Source: Siphonodentalium dalli (Eukaryota; Mollusca; Scaphopoda; Gadilida; Siphonodentaliidae). From it: a stretch of 64,000 bases of DNA. Made by a program: the position numbers and the translations under genes. Below are positions 1-11,086 of the stretch, piece by piece (the first letter of the stretch is position 1; every line of letters begins with the position of its first letter). A model generated the notes under the pieces. The model was not told the DNA's origin, made no database searches, and saw only the letters and a program-made list of their open reading frames with translations. Where the stretch lies: contig CP136064.1 of NCBI GenBank assembly GCA_032622095.1, forward strand, positions 184,184,209-184,248,208, written 5' to 3'.

Positions 1-286
1 GTTAACTGTGAATGCCAAGAATAGCATCACTTTATTGACATTATTGATCATCAAACAATAAATATATACATATCAATATATAAGTGGATAAAAAAAATTA
101 ATAAAAATAGCTGTGCCTTCAGATTTATAGATGTAAGATTGACAAAATAATTTTGTAAATTTTTTTATTAAGTCAGGTTAAAACAAATCTAAAACATTTT
201 GAAGCAATAAGCCAATAACACAAACAGAGCAAACAATAAAAATAAATTTAATGTTCTATTCTACTAATATATATATAATATATATA
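1..286. other. AT-rich flank, nothing recognised
   Basis: Low-complexity AT-rich sequence, with no reading frame, splice-flanked exon or repeat boundary that I could support. Confidence 0.5.
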
Positions 287-338
287 GGTCCCAGTTAGCC
301 AAGGTCCCAGTTGGTCAAGGTCCCAGTTAGCCAAGGTC
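287..338. repeat. 16-bp minisatellite GGTCCCAGTTAGCCAA, 3.3 copies
   Basis: Three perfect or near-perfect head-to-tail units start at 287, 303 and 319. The same words (AAGGTCCCA, CCAGTTAGC) recur in degenerate form at 3480-3580, on the other side of the 342-3474 inverted-repeat element. The element probably inserted within this minisatellite. Confidence 0.85.
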
Positions 339-1318
339 GGAGATACTATTTACCGAGAACAAGTCTAAAATTAATAATTAAGTGTTAATAATGTTCAATT
401 ATAGTGTATATATCAATCTTTAGTGGATATTATGCCATGTTTGACCTTTTAAATGACATATATGTAGTTATTATGGGTATACCGAGAAGTTGAAACATCG
501 CGCAGCCGCTGTTCTTGGTGATCAAAATTCATTGAGCTCTGTAGACAAAGATCGAGGTGTTTCTTCTTAAATTAGCAAGTGAAAGTGGATCGAACATTTG
601 ATGAGACAGTGCATATATAGCAACCGATATACTTACACAAAACAGACGATATTTTACTAATTAATTCATGTCAAGATTACGGACTAAAATATTTGACGCT
701 CAAAAGCAAATAATAGCATACCAAAATGTTGGGACAAAAACAGCAATTGCGAGTCCATTAACAACATCATTAAATTATCGACGGACTAGAACATTTTAAA
801 ACTGCCAGATTAAACAGATAAATGTTTTGATATTGTATATTACGATCAGCTAAGAGATATCAAAAGTGCACCGCTCTCCATATGTGCGGTCAAATTTACC
901 GAGAACAAGTTTTAATTTAATGACATATTATGCATAAACTTATGAAAACGATTTCACCATCGATAGTCACTGCATTTCATTAATATATAAGAATGACGGT
1001 GTGTGTTGTCAATTGAGATATAATATTTAAGCACTTTAAATCACGTATTATACTTAAATTATCAGTAGATATTGATATTTTCATTAAAATGTTTACTGTT
1101 ATGCATTGTAACAGATATTTTTAACCAATTGTAATCGTTAATATATCTAGCGGAAATCTCGGATTAATTAACTAAGCTTGTTCTCGGTTTGTAGTGTCTT
1201 CTCGGTTTTACAAGAGTGTGAACAAGTTATTAAATAAGCTTGCTAATTTGGAGCTAATTCAACATCACCAATCGATGCAGCGCAAACGCTGTGCAGTGCA
1301 CTTCTGATACCTCTTGTA

Positions 1319-2615
1319 TAGAGATGGGCGGTACTCGGTATTTACCGTGCGGTATCGGTATCAGCGTAATACCGATTTACCGTACCGAATCAAAATTAAT
1401 AATACCGTATTTTCGGTAATGAAATTAATCATGTGTTGCCAGCGTATGTGTGTATAAGCAACGGGAATCGGATAATTATGATAACTCGGTGTAACAAGTT
1501 GATACAACATGTATTAGTCTATATTGCAACGTTGTTACATAAAGAGCACAGCTGCCCGATGGCATCTCTGATCTTTACGACATATTAATGACAATGTAAC
1601 TATAACATCATGACGTTTGACTACTCATAGCTGGATCGTTATGTGTCAATTTCGGTATCCGTGCAAACTGGAAAATGCGTGGGTAACTCGGTACAGGCCA
1701 CAAGTCTTTAACCCGTGTTCCAAGTTGGATCGAAGCATGTGTTATGGACAGTGGGGTCCCCGTGCACACCAAATTGAAACCCCCACATGTTACTTTATAA
1801 TTAGACGGTGATGCAATAACGATTTGATATACGCATTGCAGATACTAATCTTGTCAGTTGCAAATAGTACATTTTCTCGGAAAGTTGTGCACATATATGT
1901 CGGTACAAATATGTTTTTATCCTACTATAAATTAAACACATACTTACCGGCATATTATACATATGCGCCTATATTTGACCCAAAAAAAGATTGCGTGATA
2001 ACTTTAAATTAACATTTGGGCACCATGTGCTACCGCTAATTGGCCTGCTATAAATAAGAGGGACGCTTATATACATGGATGGTATAAATTACGCTACAAT
2101 GAGGAGATTATGAACCACCCGCGGGTTTGGACATCTGCAGTTCGGAAATTGCCATCGTTTGGTGATTTTCATGACATCGCGCGAACTTTTATAAATTTGT
2201 GAATTGTGATTACAGATTACTAATCACAATTTTATTCACTCATTGAAATGTTATGGAAATCAAATTGACATGAAAAAATATTGTAGTCATGCTCTTATTC
2301 TTTTCAAATCAGTGCAACAACGTGCGTGCAAATCATCAAAGAAATGTGTGAATATTACTTAATTGCGTAGGTCATTTTGTTGCCTAATTTAATTAGGTAT
2401 TGTCACGAATGTAGTGGACCGTGGACCGTGGTCATATACCTGTATACACGCATATTGTTCAGCTAAAAACTTGAATTACAACAATTCACCGGGAATATCT
2501 GCTCTAGTCTTATAATTTAATAGCAATACCGATTACCGTACCGATACCGAGGTAAATCAACGAAAATTTACCGATACCGATACCGAGATTGAATTGTCAA
2601 TACCGCCCATCTCTA
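1319..2615. mobile_element. hAT-type non-autonomous element with perfect 8-bp TSD
   Basis: The ends are TAGAGATGGGCGGTA at 1319 and its complement TACCGCCCATCTCTA ending at 2615. They are flanked by the identical octamer CTCTTGTA at 1311-1318 and 2616-2623. The subterminal regions are packed with TACCG/CGGTA words (1330-1425 and 2525-2605), possibly transposase-binding repeats. Eight-bp TSDs are the hallmark of hAT elements. Length 1,297 bp, with no intact transposase. Confidence 0.88.
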
Positions 2616-2968
2616 CTCTTGTAGTTGATCGTCTACAATTTCGAAACATCTTTTCTGTTAGATCTGGCAGTTTAAATTTTTTGTTTTAAGTTTTGCTTCT
2701 TAACTTCAATGGAAGTTTTGCTTCTTAACTTCTTATGGGATATGTTCCTCATATAATAAGCTACCACCATCATTATGGTATTGGTTCCGAAAATAATAAT
2801 AATGGTAAGCAATGTCATATATCTTGCATACATGCATGTTTGACTTCTGATTCAATTCTGTATATTGCTTGCTTGCTTGATTAACAGTTATAACTTATAT
2901 GCACCAATTTGCCACCAAATACAACTCAACTCAATGAATTTTGTTCACCAATCAGACCCATCATGCAG

Positions 2969-3184
2969 CACAGTCCCTAGGAATCACTGTTAGTGTTAGT
3001 TGAATAAAATATTATTTAATAATATTAAATCAATATATTATAGTTAGTTATTATATTAATATTAAGACTTAAGACTTATACTTATATCTGTATAGTAGAG
3101 GTAATTATAATATATCTAGATCTATTTGTTATATTTTAATCAAATTTAATATTAGTACATGGACAGTGATTCCTAGGACTGTGC
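2969..3184. mobile_element. Small MITE with 22-bp inverted ends
   Basis: The left end CACAGTCCCTAGGAATCACTGT (2969-2990) pairs with ACAGTGATTCCTAGGACTGTG at 3163-3184, with one extra C. The core is about 170 bp of almost pure A/T. ATGCAG flanks the left end and CATGCAG the right. It lies within the larger inverted-repeat element. Confidence 0.7.
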
Positions 3185-3724
3185 ATGCAGCTAGTACTAG
3201 TACTTAGTTAATTAACACTTAGGCACGGCTTATACCTTTGTGTTACCGCCAACCGAGAACAAGCACAGCGGCTGCGAGATGTTTCAACTTCTCCGTATAC
3301 CCATAATATAAATTCTACTTTAGTACTTATTAATATTATGTCATTTAATTTTTAAAAGGTCAAATATGGTTTAATAATAATATTCTCTGAATATTGATAT
3401 ATACACTATGAATATGATTGAACATTATTAACACTTAATTATTAATTTTAGACTTGTTCTCGGTAAATAGTATCACCCGCCAAGGTCTCACTCTCAGTTT
3501 GACAGTTAGCCGAAGGTCCCTGGCAGTTACTTAGCCAAGGACAAGTCACAAGGTCCCACTCCCAGTTAGCTGGCATTCGAAAATAGGTGATGTGGAAGAT
3601 TGGTGAAGTTCTCAAAGTTATTTATCCAAACTTAAACAAATAAGATAGTCTGATCGATTAATTATCGCTCATGTAGTTTCTAACTCTTATCATAAGTTGC
3701 CATGCAATCGTTTAATATCTCTTT

Positions 3725-4035
3725 ATACTCGTTATTTATATATGGAGGCCGCCATCTTTTAATTACGCAGAAACTCCGCAGGTGCCCTTGATGTGGAACA
3801 AAAAAAAATCGAAATTAAAACATTTCACTGTAACGCAAAAAAAAAAGAAAGAAGAGAAATTTCTCTCATTGAATAATACCCGTTCTGTGTATAATGTATA
3901 TTTTTTTCTAATTAAAAAACTATATAAGATACATAAGTTCTGCATAAAACATGTTTCACCTCTGAACTTTTGGTTTACATAAATGGCAAGGAGATGTGGC
4001 GCTGAATCAGTTCAACTCAAAACAATCGTTTCAAA
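3725..4035 (+). promoter_or_regulatory. Candidate promoter and 5' UTR of the WD40 gene
   Basis: A TATA-like stretch (TATTTATATA, 3733-3742) is followed at 3748-3758 by GCCGCCATCTT. This matches the YY1-type motif known from many metazoan promoters, where it lies just downstream of the transcription start. The position, about 280 bp before the start codon, fits a 5' UTR. However, the similar GGCCGCCAG..CCATCTTGG text in the 48.5-49.8 kb array shows that the motif can also come from repeats. The exact start site is not determined. Confidence 0.4.
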
Positions 4036-4166
4036 ATGTTGGCTCAACAGCGAGTCCAGCGATCCCTAAGCATTTCATCATTTTCGTCGGACACAGCTAG
4101 TTTAAATGGCGAACGTGTTCGAATGGGACCGTATTTCGAGGGAAATTTAACCCTTCTTGAAAAGAT
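4036..4166 (+). CDS. WD40 gene exon 1 (start codon, N-terminal tail)
   Basis: The ATG at 4036 is the first in frame after a stop at 4003-4005 and has A at -3, a fair Kozak context. It encodes 43 residues plus two bases (phase 2) before the donor GTAAGT at 4167. The first half is rich in Ser (S10, S12, S14, S15, S17, S18, S22) and looks disordered. The end, around residues 34-43 (Y-F-E-G-N-L-T-L-L-E-K), is the usual lead-in strand of a first WD blade. The leftover AT plus the first base of exon 2 gives Ile44, so the frame runs straight into exon 2. An upstream non-coding exon cannot be excluded. Confidence 0.82.
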
Positions 4167-4282
4167 GTAAGTTTAAATTAAAATATTATTAGTATTACTA
4201 AAAAATATAATAAAAAATAAATTTTAAATTAATGATATATTTAGACTTTTAAGACATTGGCACTAAATCCTGCAGAGCCAGA

Positions 4283-4298
4283 GGGGGGGGGGGGGGGG
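4283..4298. repeat. Poly-G run of 16
   Basis: Uninterrupted G run in intron 1, 116 bp after the donor. Similar homopolymer G/C runs occur at 19520-19533 (C14), 37030-37041 (C12), 45426-45437 (G12) and 51659-51688 (C30). Lengths may be affected by sequencing error. Confidence 0.85.
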
Positions 4299-4553
4299 TT
4301 GGGGTGTCCTTTGACACAATTAGGCCTAACAAAATTATACGTTTGTTTCCGCTATAAACGGACTGAAAAAAAATTGGGTTGGTAGTTAGGCAAAACTTTT
4401 TTTTTTTTTAAATCTTTTTTTTTTTTCAGGATGCAATTCACTGTGTCATATTTAAGGAAATTTTAGACATTACAGGCCATATTATTGCTAATTTGTTTAG
4501 CCCATAAAGATAAAACAAAAACACAATCTCAGGGAGATATAATAGTCCGTAAA

Positions 4554-4594
4554 CCTGACTTTTATTATCAGAGCATAGCTCTATAAAAGTCAGG
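4554..4594. repeat. 41-nt palindromic hairpin
   Basis: CCTGACTTTTA..TCAGAGC is mirrored by AGCTCT..TAAAAGTCAGG, a nearly perfect hairpin within intron 1. Its origin is unknown and there is no associated gene. Confidence 0.6.
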
Positions 4595-5021
4595 ACTGTA
4601 TATCACTGAAAGCAGTACTCCGTCACCAATCATTGGTATGGACATTTACTCGACTTTTCACAAGCGATAACACACACTAAAAAATATTATTTAACAACCA
4701 AAACTCCCACATACTTGTAGATCAGAGCTTCTAGTACATTTCTAGTGTGTTGTCAATGCATGTTTAAGATGTTAGTCGTGTCATTCTTCGCATAAAGCGA
4801 GAGCATATTTCTACCGCCTCGAACTTTCAGCCATTTTGTATTTGCAAAAATCCGTCAAAACAGTGAATTAGGAATCGGAAACGGAACGAACATAATTGGA
4901 TTCCGGCTATAACATGTTCTTGTTTGTTTCGAGTTTATTTTCGATTCAAATATTTATAAACATGAGAAATAAACTTAATGATTATATATGTATATATGCA
5001 TGTAACCATTTCATAATCACC

Positions 5022-5092
5022 ATCGTCATCATCCGACATCAACATATTATTATTAAAATCATCATCGCCATGATATCATCATAATATATCAT
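5022..5092. repeat. ATC/CAT-rich microsatellite tract
   Basis: An impure run of CATCATC, CATCGTC and ATCATC words. The remainder of 4300-5310 is AT-rich intron without other recognised content. Confidence 0.6.
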
Positions 5093-5310
5093 CAAATCAA
5101 TTTTTTTCAAGGGCGTGGCTAAAGTGTCTTATTAAGTGTCCAAATTATTATTCCAACCTCTTTCCATCCTAATTGAGTGAGAATTTTCCAAATTGACACC
5201 TTAACTTACCAACTTTCGTCAAATTGTAATATAAGGTAGCCACACGGTCACTTATCGGCGTAGGTAATCGGCTTTAACTAATTGACGACTCTAAGACTAT
5301 AATATTCAGA

Positions 5311-6407
5311 TAGTGATGGGCGGTTAACCGAGAAAACAACTCAGTTTCGATTTTTAACAATAAACCGAAAACCGACCCACGCGATGCTGCTCAAACCGAT
5401 ATTACGTTTTTTTTTAATGTTTATTTTTCACTTAAATCAACTTATTATACCTCCCCAGGTACTTATTAGTTGATATTGTTATCAAATTATCGGCCTCACT
5501 GATCAATATTATATCGGAATGTGTCCATTTCGTCTCAGATATGTGTTGTTATAATATCGTATAGGCGACTGTTTTTGTTCTTTTTCAAAACATATGGCCG
5601 AACAAAATAACGAACATGGTTCAACAAAAAGCCCTGTTTGGAGTTATTTTACGCGTCTAACTGGAGACGACTGCAAAAAAATGTCGCTGCTTAATATGTC
5701 ATAAAAACGTCGCTTAAACCAGAGTCCGGCTAACTATATGAATGCCGAACGTACACAAGTCCAAATAAGGCGATAATCGCCAACCAAAAAAATGGAAGCG
5801 TCTGCTAACTCGAAAACTTAAGTAAATGGTATGAACACTTTGGTCGTCTGGACATTCCGATGTGACGTAATCTGGTAGAAGTTTGCAGCCATTGTGCAGC
5901 TTGTAAAATATGTCGCAACATCACACACATCAAAGCGATCACACCGCAGTCATTGAATGTGGGTCAATCATACACGTGTCAATAATTGTTACAGTGCACA
6001 GTCGGGTCAAGGACGCCCACTGTTTGTGAATTTGCTGCTGTTTGTGGTTGAATTCTCAGACACTAATCAATGCATATAATATGATAAATATGTTTTAAAC
6101 ATGTCAGAAAGGGATAAACAGTGAAGATGGGGGTGTTTATTTTTTTAAATACCGAATTGTATCATCTTATCGTGTTGGATTCAGTTTGCGTCGGCATTTT
6201 GTCCCGTTGTTTACCTGTGATCGCATTTCCTTCCTAAAAAATTGAACGTTATTGGGACATTATTGACTCTAATTGCGGTTACTTTGAAAGTATATTTATT
6301 TCAGTATAATTTCACTATCTAGTAAAAAAAAAAACGAACCGAAACCGATGTTTTTTCTCCCAGAAAAACCGAAACCGAACATAAAAAATCAAAACCGCCC
6401 ATCTCTA
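5311..6407 (+). mobile_element. hAT-like element with TAGNGATGGGCGGTT ends
   Basis: The left end TAGTGATGGGCGGTT (5311) is complementary to AACCGCCCATCTCTA (ending 6407). The subterminal parts are rich in AACCGA/TCGGTT words on both sides. The termini closely resemble the 1319-2615 element, so both belong to one broader hAT group. Flanking octamers (TATTCAGA, CTCGGTTT) do not match, so the TSD is lost or one end was replaced. It carries a BED zinc-finger remnant (5594-5718). Confidence 0.78.
5594..5718 (+). pseudogene. Broken hAT transposase N-terminus (BED zinc finger)
   Basis: From the ATG at 5594 the frame reads 29 residues with the BED-finger start S-P-V-W-S-Y-F-T-R near residues 13-21, then D-D-C-K-K. 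A one-base slip in the A7 run near 5677-5683 moves the homology to another frame reading C-R-C-L-I-C-H-K-N-V-A, which keeps the finger's Cys pair, before a stop at 5719-5721. BED fingers bind transposon ends in hAT and ZBED proteins. The rest of the transposase is not recognisable, so this is a dead fossil. Confidence 0.72.
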
Positions 6408-8040
6408 CTCGGTTTCGACTCCATATTGTCGCTAATGCTTTGTCAACGTTATTGGCACGTAAATCTTATGTAAGCATAGCGATGGCGACGTGGTCGGAAC
6501 TTGGGCGTTTGATACCGAGACCACTATTTGAATATTAATGTGTGTTCCAGAATGAAAAAGTTGAAGAAAATTGACAAATTTGTGAATTTAAAAACAGTTC
6601 AAACGTTAGTGTATTCCATGCCTCAGCCCGGACATATATACAAAATTTCATTAATATCCATTGAGAAACAACGGTCCAAACATATAACACCCCGTTACAC
6701 ATTTTATTTGGAGCCGGCCACGGCCTTGGCTTACACTTTATATTGTGTCCCCGCACATATCGTCACGCCCTTGGTCATTGTTTCTTTGAAATCAAACTCC
6801 ATTGTTTATTAAAACTTAAAATTCAAAAATGATTTGTTGCTGTTGCTTTCACTCGGTCGATCGTTCCCGTAATTATCTGATCTCCTTTCCGGTTATGTAG
6901 TTGAAAGTTCGTTCCGCCTTTTCCGTTCCGTCAATTTACTACAGATCAAGTTTTAAATGTTGACAAATTAACGGTCTCGGATTTATCTCAAAGTTCGGAT
7001 TATATTTCAAGAGTCAGGTATTGTACACAATGACTTCGTAATCTGCCACTATCACTTGACCTTACAACATAATGGTAGCAGATAAAACCATCTAGTTATA
7101 TGTGAATTTGGTGATTGAAATGAGGCGGGGTAGTGTCTATTTTTTTCCCGAAATAGGTTTTCGGCAAGCAGTCTACCATGTATTTTTAAAACAACTACAA
7201 ATGTCACATTTTTATTTTTTTCGTCGGGTAGCTTGTTGATACTCACTCAGAACAGATTAGTCTTCAACATAATTTATATACAATGTTTGTATTTTCATGT
7301 TATAAGTGGGAAAAAAATTCATAATAATGGAAAAGCACTTGGAGGTCGTGAATAAAGCTACGGCGGCCCAACTATTCGAGAGCGTCTAGCTCTGTTTGAA
7401 TAGTTGGGTTCACCAACTAGGAGATATAACAAAGCTAAAATGGGACAATAACGTTCATTTTATCTGTTTTATAACATGTCCGTAACGCAGGTTTCACTTC
7501 TGCATCAAACTCCCCACATTATTGTGGGCAGTTGCAGTGCATATTCCCGGGGCCGCAGATGCATAAGGGTGACCAGTGACTTCATCCCACTGCATTCTCG
7601 TGCCACCAATTTTCGTTTCCACGAAAATAGGAAACTTGATCATTATTTTACACTATTCAACGTACCAATATGAAATGTTCGTAGAAATAAATGTTATGCT
7701 GTTGTTAAATAGTTAATGTATTTATATTGTAGTGGTGAAGTCATCAATAACTAATGGATTAACCCATTCTCGGATCATAGATTGTTTTGTCAAAGTTCAA
7801 ATAAATTTTGAATGAAAAAACGTACCGCAGTTATCTCATACGCATTGACAATTTCATAACGAAACGATACCGGAAGTAGGTCTTGCACACTCGTCTACCG
7901 GTAATTCCAACGAATTAATTAATAATAGTTACAAATTACAATGGAATTATGCCTAATTTGTTTTAATTACCAACAACAAAAATATCATTGTTGGTTTTCT
8001 TCCAATATAATAGAGATTTAGATATTTAAAAAAAAAATCT
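6408..8040. other. Intron 1 stretch without recognised genes
   Basis: A possible short hairpin lies at about 7367-7412 (CCAACTATTCGAGAGC versus GCTCTGTTTGAATAGTTGG). Short open frames here show no family signature, codon pattern or splice logic. Nothing else is supportable. Confidence 0.45.
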
Positions 8041-8052
8041 CAAAATAAAAAG

Positions 8053-8127
8053 TTTAGAGTCGGCGGTTTAAAATAGGGTCGGTCGGGTTAGCGGAAACAA
8101 ACGTATATATTTTTTAGGCCTTATTCA
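8053..8127 (+). repeat. Dispersed repeat ending in GGAAACAAACGT..TTTTTTAGGCC
   Basis: The text AAAGTTTAG..TCGG..GGTTTAAAATAGGGTC and GGGTTAGCGGAAACAAACG recurs at 15356-15434 and, inverted, at 51635-51712. In the last copy the G-rich part has expanded into C30. The shorter tail TTTTTTTAGGCC also appears near 30720, 34407 and 62025. Confidence 0.7.
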
Positions 8128-8219
8128 TTTATTGTTACAACTTACAAGCTTTATAGTTATACACCCCTGAACTGGGGGTTAGCCATATACATGTATCGGA
8201 AAATAACTGCGATGAACAG

Positions 8220-8800
8220 TTGAATTGCGCTGAAGTGCAACTAATTTTGTAATTGATTTATTCATTAATTTAACTGCCCAGGGTTAACCGGTTTAGCCAT
8301 GATAATTGATATATATATATGGAAAATTTATTACGCTGGCTGAGCCTGAAGCGCAATTGAATTGCACTGAAGCCCAATTGGCAATTGAATTGCACTGAAT
8401 TTATAAAGTGGAATTGATTAATTGAGCTGAAGACGAAGTGCAATTGAATTGTGCTGAAGTGCAATTGATTGTCCTGAAGCGCAATTAATTGCACTGAAGC
8501 ACAATTCAATTGCACTGAGTCTGAAGCACAATTATTAAATAATAAATGTGAAATTGGCCTCCCATAGATTGATAGAAGCCTATTTTATTTTTGTGGGATG
8601 ATCTACGTATGTTGATAAAGAATGTAATATACATATTTGAGCTTAAGCTGCTTACTAGTAAGCAGAAATATTTGAGCTTAAGCACAAATATTTGCGCTTA
8701 ACTCAGTCTCAAATACTAGTAATTGTGCTCAAGCTCAAATAATTGTGCTTACATGTAAGCACAAATAATTATTAAAAGTGAATTTGGCCTCACATAGGCC
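8220..8800. repeat. AATTG/CAATT-rich degenerate minisatellite, two blocks
   Basis: Block one (about 8220-8530) repeats words such as GAAGCGCAATTGAATTGCAC with a spacing near 20-25 bp. Block two (about 8640-8770) repeats GAGCTTAAGCACAAATATTTG-like words. Both blocks end in nearly the same text (AATAAATGTGAAATTGGCCTC and AAAAGTGAATTTGGCCTC). This implies a duplicated unit whose inner satellite diverged. The words are self-complementary, so the region could fold extensively. Confidence 0.7.
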
Positions 8801-8844
8801 TCTGCGTTGAGTCGAGAAATCATGGCTCAACCTCTGGTTTATTA

Positions 8845-9405
8845 TACGCCCGTTTGAAAAAACGGTCGTATTATGTAAATGGGTTGTCTGTTGTCCGTCC
8901 GTCCGCTTTTGGTTTTCAGATGATAAATTTAGATTGAATCGAGTGAACTGAACCAAATTTGGTACGTTAGTTTACCACACCAAAATACAGATCAAGTTCG
9001 AATAGGGGTTTTGTCCGCATGATTTTGACTGAGTTATGCCCCTTTTTCGACTTAGATTTTACCTGATATGCGGTTTCCAGATGATAACTTTAGATTGAAT
9101 CAAGTGAACTGAAACAAATTTGGTTTGTTAGTTTACCACACCAAAATACAGATCAAGTTCCAATATGGGTTTCGTCCGCATGATTTTGACTGAGTTATGC
9201 CCCCTTTTGACTTAGATTTTACCTGATATGCGGTTTCCAGATGATAACTTTAGATTGAATCGAGTGAACTGAACCAAATTTGCTACACAGATCAAGTTCA
9301 AATATTATTTTGTCATAATTCAAAGGTTTCAAACAAATGAATTAAACCTTGCTCCACTCTACTCCAGAAATGGGCGTATTATGCCACGCCCAACGGCGTG
9401 CTCTT
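8845..9405 (+). repeat. TATACGCCC..CCGTCCGTCCG family, tandem units of about 170 bp
   Basis: It starts TTATACGCCCGTTTGAAA and contains TGTCCGTCCGTCCG. Three repeats of CAGATGATAA(A/C)TTTAGATTGAAT begin near 8918, 9077 and 9238. It closes with GGGCGTATTATGCCACGCCC..GTGCTCTTGTT. Same family as 14420-15345 and related to 48120-50132. This is a non-coding dispersed repeat of the kind common in molluscs. Confidence 0.8.
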
Positions 9406-9728
9406 GTTCACAATGCTTTTGTGTCTACAATTTATATATTTTTTTTATTTTACAGATGAATTTTTATACAACTGAAACAGATAGATACATGTATATGTTC
9501 TGTGATTCATGCAAATCTTCATGATAATATCAGCGTAATTCACCCACACTGGCCCACAGTACAGGTTACATTTACATAGTTTGTTATGAACGCGATTGAA
9601 ATGCGTACACCACAAACTTTTTTTTGCTGGGTGTACGACCTCCGCCATATTTAATATGTTGTCTGTGCGCGTGAAAAATTTAAAAGAAGAATTTGCCGTG
9701 GGAGTTCAAGGAACCATCCCGTCGGTTT

Positions 9729-10020
9729 TTAGCTCACCTGAGATGAAGTCTCCGGTGGAGCTATAGTCATCACTCCTCGTCCTTCGTCCATCCATCCGTC
9801 TGTCCATCCATCCGTCAACAATTCTTTTAACATCTTCTCTAGATCTATAGGACCTCCATAGTAATTCTTAAAACGACTTCTTCTCATGTACCATCGGGTT
9901 GAATGGGTTCATATTTGGTATGAAGGTTCCTTTGGTGACTGGCATTCAGATTTGTTCAAATGAGGTCACTGGGTCAAATGTGGGCAGAGCCAGGGACATA
10001 ACTCCAAAAAAAACTTTTTT
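9729..10020 (+). repeat. AGCTCACCTGAG..CCATCCATCCGTC dispersed repeat
   Basis: It begins TAGCTCACCTGAGATGAAG, then CCATCCATCCGTCTGTCC, then text such as GGGTTCATATTTGGTATGAAGG and GAGGTCACTGGGTCAAATG. The layout matches other lophotrochozoan intronic repeats that start with a GTCC-rich block. One unit only; the remainder to 10960 is AT-rich intron without recognised content. Confidence 0.55.
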
Positions 10021-10962
10021 TTAGATAGTCATCTCTTTCACTAACAATATAAAGCTTGACTGCCTGCCTGTTTTTCTCTAATGTCTCCTGTATGAACTGA
10101 ATCTTATCTGACAGCCTTTGATAAACAAATCACAGATAATGTTTATTGTGTCATTCATTTCTATTTAAATTAGATTAATTCCCATGTGTTCTATGTAGTT
10201 GTCCAGGCAAGTATTACATTGTATATTATGTTTATATAGGCTATTGACTTCTTTTCATCTGTGATAATGATGTGTCTTATTTATTATGCTGATTATTTCA
10301 AGGAACAATTATCAGAGGTGCCATGTTGATAACCTTTCCCTTAATTTTGTAACTTATTTTAATGAAAATGAACTCACATCAACTTCTATAATATACCATT
10401 TTGAGATTACTAGAGATCAATGGATCTCATAGATTGGGATTTACATTTGGTTCAAATAGGGGCAGAGATAGGTGATTTAACACTCCCGCGCCCACCCTAT
10501 TTATGCTATGAATTCATGTTTGGTACATGTATATATATTTCCATATTAGATGTAATAATTTTGATATATACCGGTATTATCAGAAAGGTTTAATAAATTT
10601 CCAATAGTTGGATATCTTGAAGGAGCAGTTGTAATTTAGTTTGGTCCAATTGGGAGGTAATAGGCAATGATCTCTTCATTTTATTGGGTGAGGGGGATGG
10701 AAATTTCAAGGTGGACACCCCCATATCCCCTCCCACCATTCAACAAAGACCCTCTACATGTACATGTGTCCCTGTTTAGAAATACTTGTTTAAAAGTGAT
10801 TTGACAAGTACTGACTATTGTAGTTTTCAGAGTCCCAGTCTTCTCCATCTTTACAGTCTGGTGGGCAACCCACAGTCATTGACTATCTTGTTTTTATGTG
10901 CCGGCGGTATGGTTTTCTCAGAGAACCGAAACCAAACCGAAAAACCTCCATGCATAAATTCA

Positions 10963-11086
10963 TGATCATTGATGATCCCATAGGGAGCCTCACATATATA
11001 AGAGAATACTTTGGCCTAACAATATTTACCTTGACCTTGTAAGCTAGCGCATTCTCTTATATATGCGAGGCTCCCTATGGATATAT
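10963..11086. mobile_element. Partial copy of the double-hairpin TTAA MITE
   Basis: It contains CATAGGGAGCCTCACATATATAAGAGAATAC, the spacer GGCCTAACAATATTTACC and then GCATTCTCTTATATATGCGAGGCTCCCTATGG. This is the middle of the family seen complete at 23089-23354; both ends are missing. An AACCGAAACC-rich scrap at 10925-10950 may be a fragment of the 5311-6407 element type. Confidence 0.75.

Larger units (their letters stand above)
342..3474. mobile_element. 3.1-kb inverted-repeat element with arms of about 180-230 bp
   Basis: The left arm, 342-525, starts GATACTATTTACCGAG and includes AACAAGTCTAAAATTAA. It is the reverse complement, with small indels, of 3248-3474. A second inverted pair, about 795-855 versus 2624-2695, shares AACTGCCAGAT, so the fold-back extends inward. 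The word ACCGAGAACAAG recurs at 897 and 3247 and in reverse at 1178-1190 and 3455-3466, suggesting nested related copies. No transposase frame is visible. A hAT-type element (1319-2615) is inserted inside. No convincing target duplication at the outer ends. Confidence 0.75.

Noticed and set aside
8053-8127. Thought of as a splice-acceptor-like exon start because of TTTTTTAGG
   Set aside because: The same text is a dispersed repeat at 15356 and 51635; no coding frame follows.
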